Below, piece after piece: positions 43,375 through 52,043 of a DNA stretch of 64,000 nt. Source of the DNA: Nocardioides luti (GTDB lineage: Bacteria; Actinomycetota; Actinomycetes; Propionibacteriales; Nocardioidaceae); the NCBI RefSeq assembly GCF_014212315.1, contig NZ_JACKXE010000001.1, forward strand, positions 2,790,001 to 2,854,000, in the 5' to 3' direction. A program made the translations under genes and the position numbers. The notes beneath the pieces are model-generated. The model worked only from the letters and a program-made list of their open reading frames with translations, did no database searches and was not told where the DNA came from. Numbering within the stretch: the stretch's first letter is position 1; every line of letters starts with the position of its first letter.

Positions 43375-44607
43375 GTGAGCATGGCCAGGGACGAACCGGG
43401 CCGGGACCCGGAGGCCTGGGACCTGGTGGTCGTCGGCGCGGGACCGGCCGGCGCGGCCGCCGCCCTCGGGGCGCTCGCCGCCGAGCCGGGGCTGCGCGTG
43501 CTGCTCCTCGACCGGGCCGACTTCCCCCGCGACAAGTGCTGCGGCGACGGGATCGCGCCGCACGTCCTCGACGTGCTCCGCACCGTCGGCGCCGGGCACG
43601 TGGTCGACGGGTGGACCCCGCTGGAGCAGCTGGAGCTCTCCCGCGAGGACCGCTCGGTCACCGGGCGGATGGCCCGGCCCGTCTGGGTCGTCCCGCGCGA
43701 GGTCTTCGACGCCCGCCTCGTCGAGGCCGCGGTCGCCGCGGGAGCGGTGCTGCGCCGCCACCGGGTCCGCACCCTGGCCGCGCACGCGGGCGGCACGCTC
43801 GTCGACGACCACCTGCTCGCCCGGGTTCTGGTCGGCGCCGACGGCGCGCACTCGGTCGTCCGCACCCACCTCGGCGAGCCGAACGCCGGCCGCCGGGCGC
43901 TGGCGCTGCGCGGCTACGCACCCACGCCGGACTCCCGCAGGGGCCGGCAGGTGATCCGCTACGGCGACCGTCGCCAGCCGTCGTACGCCTGGGCCTTCGA
44001 CCGCGGCGACGGCCTCTCGAACGTCGGGTACGGCGAGTTCGTCGACGACCACGCCGGCCCGGACGACGAAGGCGTGACCCGCGCGATCCTGCTGGAGCAG
44101 CTCGAGCGGCTGCTGCCCGGCAGCACCGAGGGCGGGACGCAGTGGCGCGCCCACCACCTGCCGCTGTCCGGCTGGCGCTGGGACCAGCCCGACGGGGCCG
44201 TGCTCCTCGCCGGCGACGCGGCCGGCCTGATCAACCCGATGACCGGCGAGGGCATCTACTACGCCGTCGCGACGGGGGTCCTCGCCGGCCGCACCGCCGC
44301 CCGCGTGCTCGCCGCCGACGAGCCGGAACAGGCCGGACGGGCCCACCGGGCGGCCGTCCGTTCCCTCCTCGGCCGCCACCTCCACCACACCTGGCTGGCC
44401 TCCCGGTTGACCCGCCGTCCCGAGGTCGTGGACGCCGGCATCGGGGCCGCCGGCCGCAGCCGGCACGCCTTCGACGCCCTGGTCGAGCTCGGCCTCGGCG
44501 ACGGCCGGATCACCCCGCGGCTCGCGGCCGGGCTGGCCACCGAGCTGGTCCGCGGCACCCGCCCCACCAGCAGCACCCGGCCCACCACGCGCACCCCCCG
44601 TCGATGA
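43375..44607 (+). CDS. Geranylgeranyl-reductase family flavoprotein
   Basis: A 410-residue FAD-dependent reductase. It has the FAD motif VVVGAGPAGAAAAL near 14-27, the family signature DFPRDKCCGDGI around 54-65, and GDAAGLINPMTGEGIYYAVA near 280-300. These are the features of geranylgeranyl reductases, which saturate isoprenoid chains, but also of related hydroxylating flavoenzymes. GTG 43375 lies six bases after TACGTT, favouring this start over ATG 43381. It opens a five-gene coupled operon with a type III PKS. It could reduce or oxidise the polyketide or its prenyl chain. Confidence 0.8.
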   Translation: MSMARDEPGRDPEAWDLVVVGAGPAGAAAALGALAAEPGLRVLLLDRADFPRDKCCGDGIAPHVLDVLRTVGAGHVVDGWTPLEQLELSREDRSVTGRMARPVWVVPREVFDARLVEAAVAAGAVLRRHRVRTLAAHAGGTLVDDHLLARVLVGADGAHSVVRTHLGEPNAGRRALALRGYAPTPDSRRGRQVIRYGDRRQPSYAWAFDRGDGLSNVGYGEFVDDHAGPDDEGVTRAILLEQLERLLPGSTEGGTQWRAHHLPLSGWRWDQPDGAVLLAGDAAGLINPMTGEGIYYAVATGVLAGRTAARVLAADEPEQAGRAHRAAVRSLLGRHLHHTWLASRLTRRPEVVDAGIGAAGRSRHAFDALVELGLGDGRITPRLAAGLATELVRGTRPTSSTRPTTRTPRR

Positions 44608-44620
44608 AGGAGTCGGACAC

Positions 44621-45688
44621 ATGGAGATCCTCGCGGTCCGCGGCGTCCTGCCCGAGCACACCTACCCCCAGCAGGAGATCACCGACGCCTTCGCCGGGGT
44701 GATCGCCGACGGCGGCTTCGACGAGAAGCTGCTGCGTCGCTTCCACCGCAACTCCGGCGTCGACCAGCGCAGCCTGGTGCTGCCGCTGGAGGAGTACGCC
44801 GGCATCCGCGACTTCACCCACGCCAACGACCTCTTCCTGGAGCACGCGGTCGAGCTGGGGTCGCGGGCCGTCGTCGACGCGCTCAAGGCCGCGGGGCTGA
44901 CGCCGAGCGACGTCGACCTCGTCGTGGCCGCGACCGTCACCGGCCTGGCGATCCCGACGCTGGAGGCCCGGATCGCGGCCCGGATCGGGCTGCGTCCCGA
45001 CGTGAAGCGGATGCCGCTCGTCGGCCTCGGCTGCGTGGCCGGCGCCGCCGGCATCGCCCGCGTCCACGACTACCTGCTCGGCCACCCCGACGACGTGGCC
45101 GTCCTGGTGACCGTCGAGCTCTGCTCGCTGACCGTCCAGCGCGACGACGTCTCGGTGCCCAACCTGGTGGCGAGCGGCCTCTTCGGCGACGGCGCCGCGG
45201 CCGTGGTCGCCTGCGGCGGCTCCGGCAGCGGCGACGGCGCGGCGGACGTGGTCGACACGGTGAGCCGGCTCTACCCCGACTCCGAGCGCACGATGGGCTT
45301 CGACGTCGGCGCGACCGGCCTGCGGATCGTGCTCGACGCCCAGGTGCCCGCGGTGGTCAACCACTACATCCGCGACGACGTCGACGCCTTCCTGGCCCGC
45401 CACGACCTCACCCGCGCCGACATCGGCTGGTGGGTCTGCCACCCCGGCGGCCCCAAGGTGATCGAGGCCCTCGAGAGCGCGCTCGACGTGCCGCGCGAGG
45501 CCGTCCAGCTCACCTGGGACTCGCTGGCCCGGATCGGCAACCTCTCCTCGGCGTCCGTGCTGCACGTCCTCGCGGACACGTTGCGCGAGCGCCCGCCGAG
45601 CCCCGGCTCGTGGGGCATCCTGCTCGCCATGGGTCCCGGCTTCTGCTCCGAGCTCGTGCTGCTGCGCGCCCCGGGGGAGGGCACATGA
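44621..45688 (+). CDS. Type III polyketide synthase (chalcone/alkylresorcinol synthase family)
   Basis: A 355-residue homodimeric ketosynthase. The catalytic triad is complete: Cys138 in GLGCVAGAAG, His274 in WVCHPGGPKV and Asn307 in RIGNLSSASVL. It extends a starter acyl-CoA with malonyl-CoA and cyclises the chain; the neighbouring genes resemble the Streptomyces griseus srsABC set, which makes alkylresorcinol-derived phenolic lipids. Starter and product are not predictable from sequence. It starts 13 bases after the flavoprotein stop, with AAGGAG upstream, and its own stop overlaps the methyltransferase start. Confidence 0.93.
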   Translation: MEILAVRGVLPEHTYPQQEITDAFAGVIADGGFDEKLLRRFHRNSGVDQRSLVLPLEEYAGIRDFTHANDLFLEHAVELGSRAVVDALKAAGLTPSDVDLVVAATVTGLAIPTLEARIAARIGLRPDVKRMPLVGLGCVAGAAGIARVHDYLLGHPDDVAVLVTVELCSLTVQRDDVSVPNLVASGLFGDGAAAVVACGGSGSGDGAADVVDTVSRLYPDSERTMGFDVGATGLRIVLDAQVPAVVNHYIRDDVDAFLARHDLTRADIGWWVCHPGGPKVIEALESALDVPREAVQLTWDSLARIGNLSSASVLHVLADTLRERPPSPGSWGILLAMGPGFCSELVLLRAPGEGT

Positions 45689-46221
45689 CCTCACTCGTCG
45701 CCTTCACCGTCGTCGTCGCGCTGGTCGGCCTCGAGCGCCTCGCCGAGCTCGTGGTCTCGAAGCGCAACGCCGCCTGGAGCCTCGCGCGCGGCGGCGTCGA
45801 GAGCGGTCAGGGCCACTACCCCTTCATGGTCGTGCTGCACTCCGGCTTCCTCGTGGCGATGCTCCTCGAGGCGTGGGTACGCCGGCCCGACGTCGCCCCG
45901 GCGCTCGCCTGGTCGATGCTGGCGCTGGTCGTGGGGTCGCAGGCGCTGCGCTGGTGGTGCATCACCACGCTGGGGCCGCGCTGGAACACCCGCGTGATCA
46001 TCGTCCCGGGGCTGGCCCCGGTCGCGTCCGGCCCGTACCGCCTGCTGCCGCACCCCAACTACGTCGCCGTCGTCGTCGAGGGCGTCGCCCTGCCGCTGGT
46101 CCACGGCGCCTGGATCACCGCGCTGGCGTTCACCGTCCTCGACGCCGCGCTGCTCACCGTCCGGATCCGGGTGGAGAACCAGGCGCTGGCGACCCTGCCG
46201 GGGGCGCGGGTCCATGCGTGA
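45685..46221 (+). CDS. Isoprenylcysteine carboxyl methyltransferase-like membrane protein
   Basis: A 178-residue membrane methyltransferase with about four hydrophobic helices. The AdoMet-binding C-terminal motif GPYRLLPHPNYVAVVVEGV and the following TVRIRVENQAL are hallmarks of the ICMT/SrsB type. In the srs pathway the homologous enzyme methylates a resorcinol hydroxyl. The ATG overlaps the polyketide synthase stop (ATGA), and the gene overlaps the next by 8 bases. It thus belongs to the same operon and probably methylates the polyketide product at the membrane. Confidence 0.88.
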   Translation: MTSLVAFTVVVALVGLERLAELVVSKRNAAWSLARGGVESGQGHYPFMVVLHSGFLVAMLLEAWVRRPDVAPALAWSMLALVVGSQALRWWCITTLGPRWNTRVIIVPGLAPVASGPYRLLPHPNYVAVVVEGVALPLVHGAWITALAFTVLDAALLTVRIRVENQALATLPGARVHA

Positions 46222-47236
46222 CCTGCTGGTGGCCGGCGGCGGTCCGGTCGGGCTCGCGACGGCGCTCCACGCCGCCCGGGCCGGCCTCGACGTGGCCGTC
46301 GTCGAGCCGCGGGACGGCACCCTGGACAAGGCCTGCGGCGAGGGGCTGATGCCCGGCGCCGTCGCGGCGCTGACCGACCTCGGGGTCCCGCTGGACGGGC
46401 ACGAGATCACCGGCATCCGCTACCTCGACGGGTCGCGGACCGCCGAGGCGCCGTTCCGCGGGCCCGGCGGGCTCGGCGTCCGGCGTACGACCCTGCACGC
46501 GGCGCTCCGCGACACCGTCCGGGCCGCCGGGGTGACGACCGAGCAGCGCCGGGTGCGGTCCGTCGAGGACCGCGGCGACCACCTGCTCGTGGACGGCGAG
46601 CCCACCCGCCACCTGATCGCCGCGGACGGCCTCCACTCGCCCGTGCGCCGGCTGGTCGGCCTCGACGACCCGGTGGCCGGGCACCGGCGCTACGGCCAGC
46701 GCTGCCACGTCCCGGTCGCGCCCTGGACGTCGTTCGTCGAGGTGCACTGGGCGCGGTTCGGCGAGGCCTACGTGACCCCGGTCGGCGACGACCGGATCGG
46801 CGTCGCGGTGCTGACCGACGAGCGCCGTCCGCTCGAGGACCTCCTGCAGGACTTCCCGCTGCTCGCGGAGCGGCTCGCCGGCCACCCGGTCGTGGACGTC
46901 CGCGGCGCCGGCCCGCTGCGCCAGCGCTCGCGGCGCCGGGTCGCCGGCCGGGTGCTGCTGGTCGGGGACGCGGCCGGCTACGTCGACGCGCTGACCGGCG
47001 AGGGGATCGCGCTCGGGCTGGCCCAGGCCCGTGCGGCCGTCGCGGCCGTCCGTGCCGGTGTCCCGCAGCGCTACGAGCGCGAGTGGCGGCGGCTCGGGCG
47101 GCGCCACGACCTGCTCACCCACGGGCTGCTCACCGCGACCCGGCACCCGGTGCTCCGGCGCAGCGTCGTGCCCGCGGCCGCCACCCTGCCGCGCGTCTTC
47201 GGCGCGGCCGTGCACCAGCTGGCGAGGCCCGCATGA
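46214..47236 (+). CDS. FAD-dependent oxidoreductase, polyketide-modifying
   Basis: A 340-residue flavoprotein. The start LLVAGGGPVGLATALHAARA gives the dinucleotide motif GGGPVG, EPRDGTLDKACGEGLMPGAV resembles the geranylgeranyl-reductase signature, and GDAAGYVDALTGEGIALGL is the second FAD motif. By synteny it corresponds to the flavoprotein hydroxylase of the srs pathway (SrsC role), which would convert a resorcinol to a hydroquinone or quinone. It overlaps the methyltransferase by 8 bases and the next gene by 4. The reaction is inferred from context. Confidence 0.82.
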   Translation: MRDLLVAGGGPVGLATALHAARAGLDVAVVEPRDGTLDKACGEGLMPGAVAALTDLGVPLDGHEITGIRYLDGSRTAEAPFRGPGGLGVRRTTLHAALRDTVRAAGVTTEQRRVRSVEDRGDHLLVDGEPTRHLIAADGLHSPVRRLVGLDDPVAGHRRYGQRCHVPVAPWTSFVEVHWARFGEAYVTPVGDDRIGVAVLTDERRPLEDLLQDFPLLAERLAGHPVVDVRGAGPLRQRSRRRVAGRVLLVGDAAGYVDALTGEGIALGLAQARAAVAAVRAGVPQRYEREWRRLGRRHDLLTHGLLTATRHPVLRRSVVPAAATLPRVFGAAVHQLARPA

Positions 47237-47826
47237 GCGCCGGCGACGGACCGCGCGAGGAGCTCGTCGTGCTCCTCGACGAGGACGGCCGCGCCACCGG
47301 CACCACCCCCAAGGCCGGCGTCCACCACGCCGCGACCCCGCTGCACCTGGCGTTCTCCTGCTACCTCTCCGACGGGGCCGGGCGGCTGCTGATGACCCGT
47401 CGCGCGCTGCACAAGCCGACCTGGCCGGGCGCGTGGACGAACAGCGTCTGCGGCCACCCGCTGCCCGGCGAGGCGCTGGACGACGCGGTCCGCCGCCGGG
47501 TGCGCGACGAGGTGGGCGTCGACGCCCACGACGTACGCCTCCTCCTGCCGGCGTTTCGCTACCGCGCCGTGATGCCCAACGGCGTGGTCGAGAACGAGAT
47601 GTGCCCGGTCTTCGCGGCCACCACCACCGACCCGCTCGCGCTCGACCCGGACGAGGTCGACGACGCGCGCTGGGTCGACTGGTCGAACTTCCGCGCCGAG
47701 GTCCTCGAGGGTCGCCGCCCGATCAGCCCCTGGTGCCGCGAGCAGGTCGCGCTGCTCCCGGTCGACCCGTGGTCCGCGCCCGCGCAGCCGCGGTCCGCGC
47801 TGCCGCCGGCGGCCCGGGACGTGTGA
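47233..47826 (+). CDS. idi: Isopentenyl-diphosphate delta-isomerase, type I
   Basis: Interconverts IPP and DMAPP, the isoprenoid building blocks. A 197-residue Nudix-like enzyme with the catalytic Cys in TNSVCGHP, metal-binding His residues in AGVHHAATPLHLAFS, and the Glu site in NGVVENEMCPVF. Its start overlaps the flavoprotein stop (ATGA). Presence inside the polyketide operon suggests that prenyl donor supply is tied to this pathway. The C-terminus (QPRSALPPAARDV) is unconserved. Confidence 0.93.
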   Translation: MSAGDGPREELVVLLDEDGRATGTTPKAGVHHAATPLHLAFSCYLSDGAGRLLMTRRALHKPTWPGAWTNSVCGHPLPGEALDDAVRRRVRDEVGVDAHDVRLLLPAFRYRAVMPNGVVENEMCPVFAATTTDPLALDPDEVDDARWVDWSNFRAEVLEGRRPISPWCREQVALLPVDPWSAPAQPRSALPPAARDV

Positions 47827-47867
47827 GACGGGTGTGAACGGCGCCGGTCGCGGGTAGGACCCCGCCC

Positions 47868-48731
47868 ATGAGCGACCAGGCGACCCCGATCCGTGGCAAC
47901 CGCGCCGGCGAGGGCTGGCACCTCGAGCCGCGGCGCCGCTGGCTGCTCCTCGTGGGGGCCGTCCTGGCCGCGGCGCTCCTCATCGTTCCCGGCATCGTCG
48001 CGGCGACCCAGGGCAAGCTGCTCGCCGCGGCGTTCTGCATCGTCATCGGCCTCGCCTTCCTGGCACTGCCGTTCGGCCGCACCCGCCGCCGGCTGCCGGC
48101 CCGGGCCTGGACCGACGGCACGGAGCACGGGGTGCTGCTGCCCACGCACCCGATGAAGGTCACCTCCATCGCGGCGCTGGCGGTGCTCGGGTCCGTGCTC
48201 ACGGCCGCCGGGGTGGGCATCGGCGTCGAGGCGGTGCTCGACGGCACGTACGGCGACCTGGTCGGCGCGTTCATCTCGCTGCTGATCGGGCTGCTGATGC
48301 TGCTCGGGGCGTACGCCGGCATCCGCAGCCGGATGGCCAGCGACCGCGGCCTCCTCCTCACCCCGGCCGCCGTCACGCTGCGGACCGGCCGGGTCGTGGA
48401 GGTCCTCCCGTGGACCGGCGTGGTGGCGGTGCACGCGCACTGGAACCGTCGCGTCCGGGGCGCCTTCAAGTCCGTCGACGAGCAGATCGACAACTGGCTG
48501 ACCTTCCAGACGGCTCCCGGCGTCGTCGAGGGGGACGACCCGCTGGCGCTGATGTCCGGGACGAAGCAGCCCACGCTCGACGCGGAGACCCTGGCGATGG
48601 ACCCCTACGTCGTCGTCGACGTGCTGCGGTTCTACCTCGAGCAGCCGGACCGCCGGACGGAGCTGGCCACCGACGCCGCGCTCGCGCGGGTTGCCGACCT
48701 CGAGCGCAACCGCGCCCTCACCACGCACTGA
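47868..48731 (+). CDS. Membrane protein of unknown function
   Basis: A 287-residue protein with four hydrophobic helices, about residues 25-47, 50-66, 96-118 and 126-148, then a soluble C-terminal domain beginning RGLLLTPAAVTLRTGR. That domain has beta strands (EVLPWTGVVAVHAHW) resembling PH-like regions of bacterial membrane proteins. TAGGAC lies seven bases before the ATG, so it has its own leaderless-type promoter. It lies between the isomerase and prenyltransferase genes. No enzymatic motif is seen. Confidence 0.6.
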   Translation: MSDQATPIRGNRAGEGWHLEPRRRWLLLVGAVLAAALLIVPGIVAATQGKLLAAAFCIVIGLAFLALPFGRTRRRLPARAWTDGTEHGVLLPTHPMKVTSIAALAVLGSVLTAAGVGIGVEAVLDGTYGDLVGAFISLLIGLLMLLGAYAGIRSRMASDRGLLLTPAAVTLRTGRVVEVLPWTGVVAVHAHWNRRVRGAFKSVDEQIDNWLTFQTAPGVVEGDDPLALMSGTKQPTLDAETLAMDPYVVVDVLRFYLEQPDRRTELATDAALARVADLERNRALTTH

Positions 48732-48752
48732 CCCCGGCAGTACCGTCGCGGC

Positions 48753-49544
48753 ATGCCCCCGCTGCTCCGCGCCGCCCACGCGGGTCCCGCGCTGGCGGTG
48801 GTCGTCCTGGCCGCGCTGCTCGCGGTCGCCGACGGCCTCGCGGTCGAGCGCGTCGGGCTCGTCGCGCTGGCGGTGCTGGCCGGGCAGCTCTCGGTCGGCT
48901 GGTCCAACGACGCGATCGACGCCGGCCGCGACCGGGTCGCGGGCCGGTCCGACAAGCCGCTCGCCCGGGGCGACCTGCGCGACCGGACCGTCTGGGCGGC
49001 GGCCGTGCTGGCCCTGGCGGCCTGCGTGCCGCTCTCGCTCGCGTGCGGGTGGGTCGCCGGGCTCGTGCACCTCGGCTGCGTCGCCTCCGCGTGGTCCTAC
49101 AACGCGGGGCTGAAGTCGACTCCGTGGTCGTTCGCACCGTACGCCGTCTCGTTCGGCGCCCTCGTCGTGTTCGTGTCGCTCGCGGGCCGGCCGTCGGTGC
49201 TGCCGCCGTGGTGGCAGCCGGTGGCCGGGGCCCTGCTGGGGGTCGGTGCCCACCTGCTCAACGTGCTGCCGGACCTCGCCGACGACGCGGCCACCGGTGT
49301 CCACGGTCTGCCGCACCGGCTCGGGGCGCGGTGGCTGCCGCCGGTCGCGACCGGGGTGCTGGTGGCCGGCAGCCTCGTGGTGGCCCTCGGCGCCGGGATC
49401 GGTCGGCCCGCCGTGGTCGCCGGGCTGGTCGTCGTCCTGCTGCTGGCCGCGGTCGCGGCCCGCAGCCGCGGCCGGGCGGGCTTCCTCTCGGCCGTCGGCA
49501 TCGCCCTCGCCGACGTGGTGCTGCTGGTCCTCGCGGGTCGCTAG
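48753..49544 (+). CDS. UbiA family prenyltransferase
   Basis: A 263-residue integral membrane prenyltransferase with about eight to nine helices. The two Asp-rich Mg-diphosphate motifs are present: NDAIDAGRDRVAGRSDKPLA (48-67 approx, NDxxDxxxD) and NVLPDLADDAATGVHGLPHR near 170-189. UbiA enzymes attach isoprenyl chains to aromatic rings or lipids; carotenoid elongases are related. TACCGT lies six bases before the ATG. Its closeness to the type III PKS operon and idi makes prenylation of a phenolic product plausible, but a menaquinone- or carotenoid-type role is not excluded. Confidence 0.9.
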   Translation: MPPLLRAAHAGPALAVVVLAALLAVADGLAVERVGLVALAVLAGQLSVGWSNDAIDAGRDRVAGRSDKPLARGDLRDRTVWAAAVLALAACVPLSLACGWVAGLVHLGCVASAWSYNAGLKSTPWSFAPYAVSFGALVVFVSLAGRPSVLPPWWQPVAGALLGVGAHLLNVLPDLADDAATGVHGLPHRLGARWLPPVATGVLVAGSLVVALGAGIGRPAVVAGLVVVLLLAAVAARSRGRAGFLSAVGIALADVVLLVLAGR

Positions 49545-49596
49545 GCCCGACCGATACCCGGTGGCGGTAGCCGCGCCGCCCGGGTAGGAAGGGCGC

Positions 49597-50481
49597 ATGG
49601 TGCTCACCCCGGACGTCGAGTCGCTGGCCGCCATCGTCGAGGAGGTGCGTGGGTGGGACGTCGACCCCGACCTGGCGCCCCTGCACGTCGGTGACCTGGG
49701 GTGGAACCAGCAGTTCGGTGCCGCCGCGCTGGCCGCCGCCCTGCGGGTCTGGCACGTCGACGACCGGCTGGCTGCAGTGGGCCTCCTCGACGAGCCCGAC
49801 CTGCTGCGCCTCACGGTGGCGCCGGAGCTCCGTGAGGACGAGGACTTCGTGCGCGGCTTCGTGGCCGACCTCGAGGCGGAGGACGGACGCGTGCTGCCGG
49901 CCGGCGAGGTCGCGGTGGAGGCCCGGTTCGCCGGGCCGCTGCACGAGCTGCTGCTCGCGCGGGGGTGGGCCTACGACGAGCCGTGGACGCCGCTCGTGCG
50001 CGACCTGTCGCAGGAGGTGCCCGAGACCCGCCTCCGGGTCGAGGACGTGGACCCCGACCGTCTCGACGACCGCCTGGCGGTGCACCACGCGGCGTTCGAC
50101 CGCAGCACCTTCACCGCGGAGCGGTGGCGGGCGCTGGCGCAGGGGCCGGCGTACGCCCACGCCCGGTCGCTGGTGGGGTACGACGACCGGCACGTCGCCG
50201 TCGCCATGGTGACCGTGTGGGCGGGCCGGCCGGGCGGGCCCGGTGAGCTCGAGCCGATGGGGGTGCACCGCGACCACCGGGGTCGCGGTCACGGCCGGGA
50301 GATCTGCCTCGCGGCCGCGGCCGCGCTCCGCGCGGTCGCGGCCGCGGCCGCGCTCCGCGCGATGGGGTCCTCGCACGCGTTCGTCAGCACCCCGAGCGGC
50401 AACGTGGGGGGCGTGGCGACCTACCGGGCGGCGGGCTACGACGAGAAGCCGCAGGTGCGGGACCTGCGCCGGCGGGCCTGA
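49597..50481 (+). CDS. GNAT-like acetyltransferase
   Basis: A 294-residue protein with a C-terminal GNAT domain. ELEPMGVHRDHRGRGHGREI is the V-x-x-x-x-R-x-x-G-x-G/A acetyl-CoA loop, and GNVGGVATYRAAGYDEKPQV the last helix-strand. The N-terminal half resembles a second, degenerate GNAT domain, as in mycothiol synthase-like two-domain enzymes. A 27-bp tandem duplication (50311-50364) doubles AAAAALRA[VM] in the helix after the loop. TAGGAA lies six bases before the ATG. Acceptor unknown. Confidence 0.75.
   Translation: MVLTPDVESLAAIVEEVRGWDVDPDLAPLHVGDLGWNQQFGAAALAAALRVWHVDDRLAAVGLLDEPDLLRLTVAPELREDEDFVRGFVADLEAEDGRVLPAGEVAVEARFAGPLHELLLARGWAYDEPWTPLVRDLSQEVPETRLRVEDVDPDRLDDRLAVHHAAFDRSTFTAERWRALAQGPAYAHARSLVGYDDRHVAVAMVTVWAGRPGGPGELEPMGVHRDHRGRGHGREICLAAAAALRAVAAAAALRAMGSSHAFVSTPSGNVGGVATYRAAGYDEKPQVRDLRRRA
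50311..50364 (+). repeat. 27-bp tandem duplication within the GNAT gene
   Basis: Units 50311-50337 and 50338-50364 are identical over the first 24 bases (GCGGCCGCGGCCGCGCTCCG...) and keep frame, adding nine residues to the alpha helix that follows the acetyl-CoA loop. Confidence 0.9.
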
Positions 50482-50497
50482 GGCCGGCCGGAGCGGG

Positions 50498-51922
50498 TCA
50501 GTAGCCCGCGGGCTTGCCCTCCACGTCGAGCCAGCGACGGAACAGCCCGCTGAGCTCGCGGCCGGAGATCCGCTCGGAGAGCCGCACCAGCTGCTGGGTG
50601 TGCACCGAGCCGTGCCGGTGCGCCTTCGCCCACGCCTTCACGATCGCGAAGAAGTCGCGGCTGCCGACCCGCTCGCGCAGCGCCTGCAGGGTCATCGCGC
50701 CGCGGGCATAGACCGGCGTGCCGAAGAGGTCCGCGGAGTCGGTGAAGCCGCGCGGGGACGGGTGCCACAGGCCGTCGCTCTCGGGGCGGGCGTAGAGGTC
50801 GGCGAAGTGTTCGGCCGGTGTCGGGCCGCCGTGCTTCGCGTCCCACAGCCACTCGGCGTACGTCGCGAAGCCCTCGGCGAGCCAGATGTCGTGCCAGTCG
50901 ACCAGCGTGAGCGAGTCGCCGAACCACTGGTGCGCCATCTCGTGCACGAGCGTGCCGGTGTCGACGCCGCCGGGGTAGAACGGGCGCGTCTGCGTCTCGA
51001 GCGCGTAGCCCACCCGCGCGTTGTCGACGACCATCCCGGTCGAGGTGAAGGGGTAGGCGCCGAAGCGCTTCTCCTCGAAGCGGAGCACGTCCTTCAGCCC
51101 GGCCCGGGTCTCGGGGGTCACCGGCGTGGTCGGGTCGGTGAAGGACCAGATCGGGATGGTCCGGCCGGTGATCGAGGTGGTCGTGTCCTCCTCGACGTCG
51201 AACTTCCCGATCGCCACCGTCGCGAGGTAGGTCGCCATCGGGTCGGTGGCCCGCCACTCCCAGGTCGTGTCGGTGCCGTCGACGACGCGGTCGACGAGGT
51301 CGCCGTTGGCCACGACCTGCACGGTGCTGGGCGCGCGGACGTGGAAGGCGTACGTCGCCTTGTCACCCGGGGTGTTGTTCGACGGCAGCCAGGTCATCGC
51401 GCCCACGGGCTCGCCGAGCGCGATCGCGCCGTCGGCCGTCCGCACCCAGCCCTCGGTCGAGCCGTCGGTGTCGGTGTGCTCCTGCGGGGTGCCGGCGTAC
51501 GCCACGACCGCGCGGAAGCGGCCGTCGACCGGTGACGCCGGGGTGACGACGAGCTCGGTGCCGCGGCGGGTGAAGGTCGCCGGCTCACCGTCGACGGTGA
51601 CCGCGGAGACGCCCAGGCCCTCGAGGTCGAGGTGGAAGGACGCGAGCGTCCGCCGGGCCGTCGCCCGCACCGTGGTCGTCGCGTCGAGGTGGTTGAGGAC
51701 GGGGTCGTAGTCGAGCGCGACGTCGTAGTGGCGGACCTGGTAGCCCGCGTTGCCCTGCGTCGGGAAGAGCGTGTCGTGCCGCGGGGCCGAGCGGTCGGAC
51801 GGGGTCGCGGCGCTCGCCGGAGCCGCGGCCGCCCCTCCCGCGGTGAGGCCCGCGAGCAGGGCGAGCCCGGTCAGGGTGGAGGTGACGAGGGGGCGGGACG
51901 ACGGTGACGACCACGGGGACAA
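50498..51922 (-). CDS. Secreted M1 family metallopeptidase, TTG start
   Basis: A 474-residue aminopeptidase-type zinc enzyme. The zinc site HEMAHQWFGDS and the downstream EGFATYAEWLW give the classical HExxH-18-E. The exopeptidase-type Gly-Ala-Met-Glu segment is degenerate (GYALETQTRP). I start it at TTG 51922-51920, where AGGAG lies seven bases upstream; this gives a signal peptide ending GGAAAAPASAA. It is shorter than full-length aminopeptidase N (850+), lacking the C-terminal HEAT-like domain. The divergent FMO gene begins 121 bases away. Likely extracellular. Confidence 0.88.
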   Translation of the reverse strand: MSPWSSPSSRPLVTSTLTGLALLAGLTAGGAAAAPASAATPSDRSAPRHDTLFPTQGNAGYQVRHYDVALDYDPVLNHLDATTTVRATARRTLASFHLDLEGLGVSAVTVDGEPATFTRRGTELVVTPASPVDGRFRAVVAYAGTPQEHTDTDGSTEGWVRTADGAIALGEPVGAMTWLPSNNTPGDKATYAFHVRAPSTVQVVANGDLVDRVVDGTDTTWEWRATDPMATYLATVAIGKFDVEEDTTTSITGRTIPIWSFTDPTTPVTPETRAGLKDVLRFEEKRFGAYPFTSTGMVVDNARVGYALETQTRPFYPGGVDTGTLVHEMAHQWFGDSLTLVDWHDIWLAEGFATYAEWLWDAKHGGPTPAEHFADLYARPESDGLWHPSPRGFTDSADLFGTPVYARGAMTLQALRERVGSRDFFAIVKAWAKAHRHGSVHTQQLVRLSERISGRELSGLFRRWLDVEGKPAGY

Positions 51923-52007
51923 CGCGGGACTCCTGGCTCGGGGACGGGCTCGCGACGACCCTACGTCGGGGTGCCGCGGGCGCGGTCCGGACCGCGTCCC
52001 CGCACTG

Positions 52008-52036
52008 TTGACGCGTGTCAATTCCTGTCCTAGCGT
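52008..52036 (+). promoter_or_regulatory. Leaderless promoter with overlapping palindrome, FMO operon
   Basis: TTGACG at 52008-52013 and TAGCGT at 52031-52036, with a 17-base spacer, seven bases from the GTG start at 52044. TTGACGCGTGTCAA at 52008-52021 is a palindrome (TTGAC-N4-GTCAA) covering the -35. The TetR gene is the second gene of the operon and is the natural candidate to bind it. Confidence 0.6.
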
Positions 52037-52043
52037 CGCCGGG

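Noticed and set aside
43375..49544. Carotenoid cluster interpretation (idi, UbiA, FAD enzymes)
   Set aside because: No phytoene synthase, desaturase or cyclase is present, and a type III PKS and ICMT-type methyltransferase are, so a phenolic product fits better.
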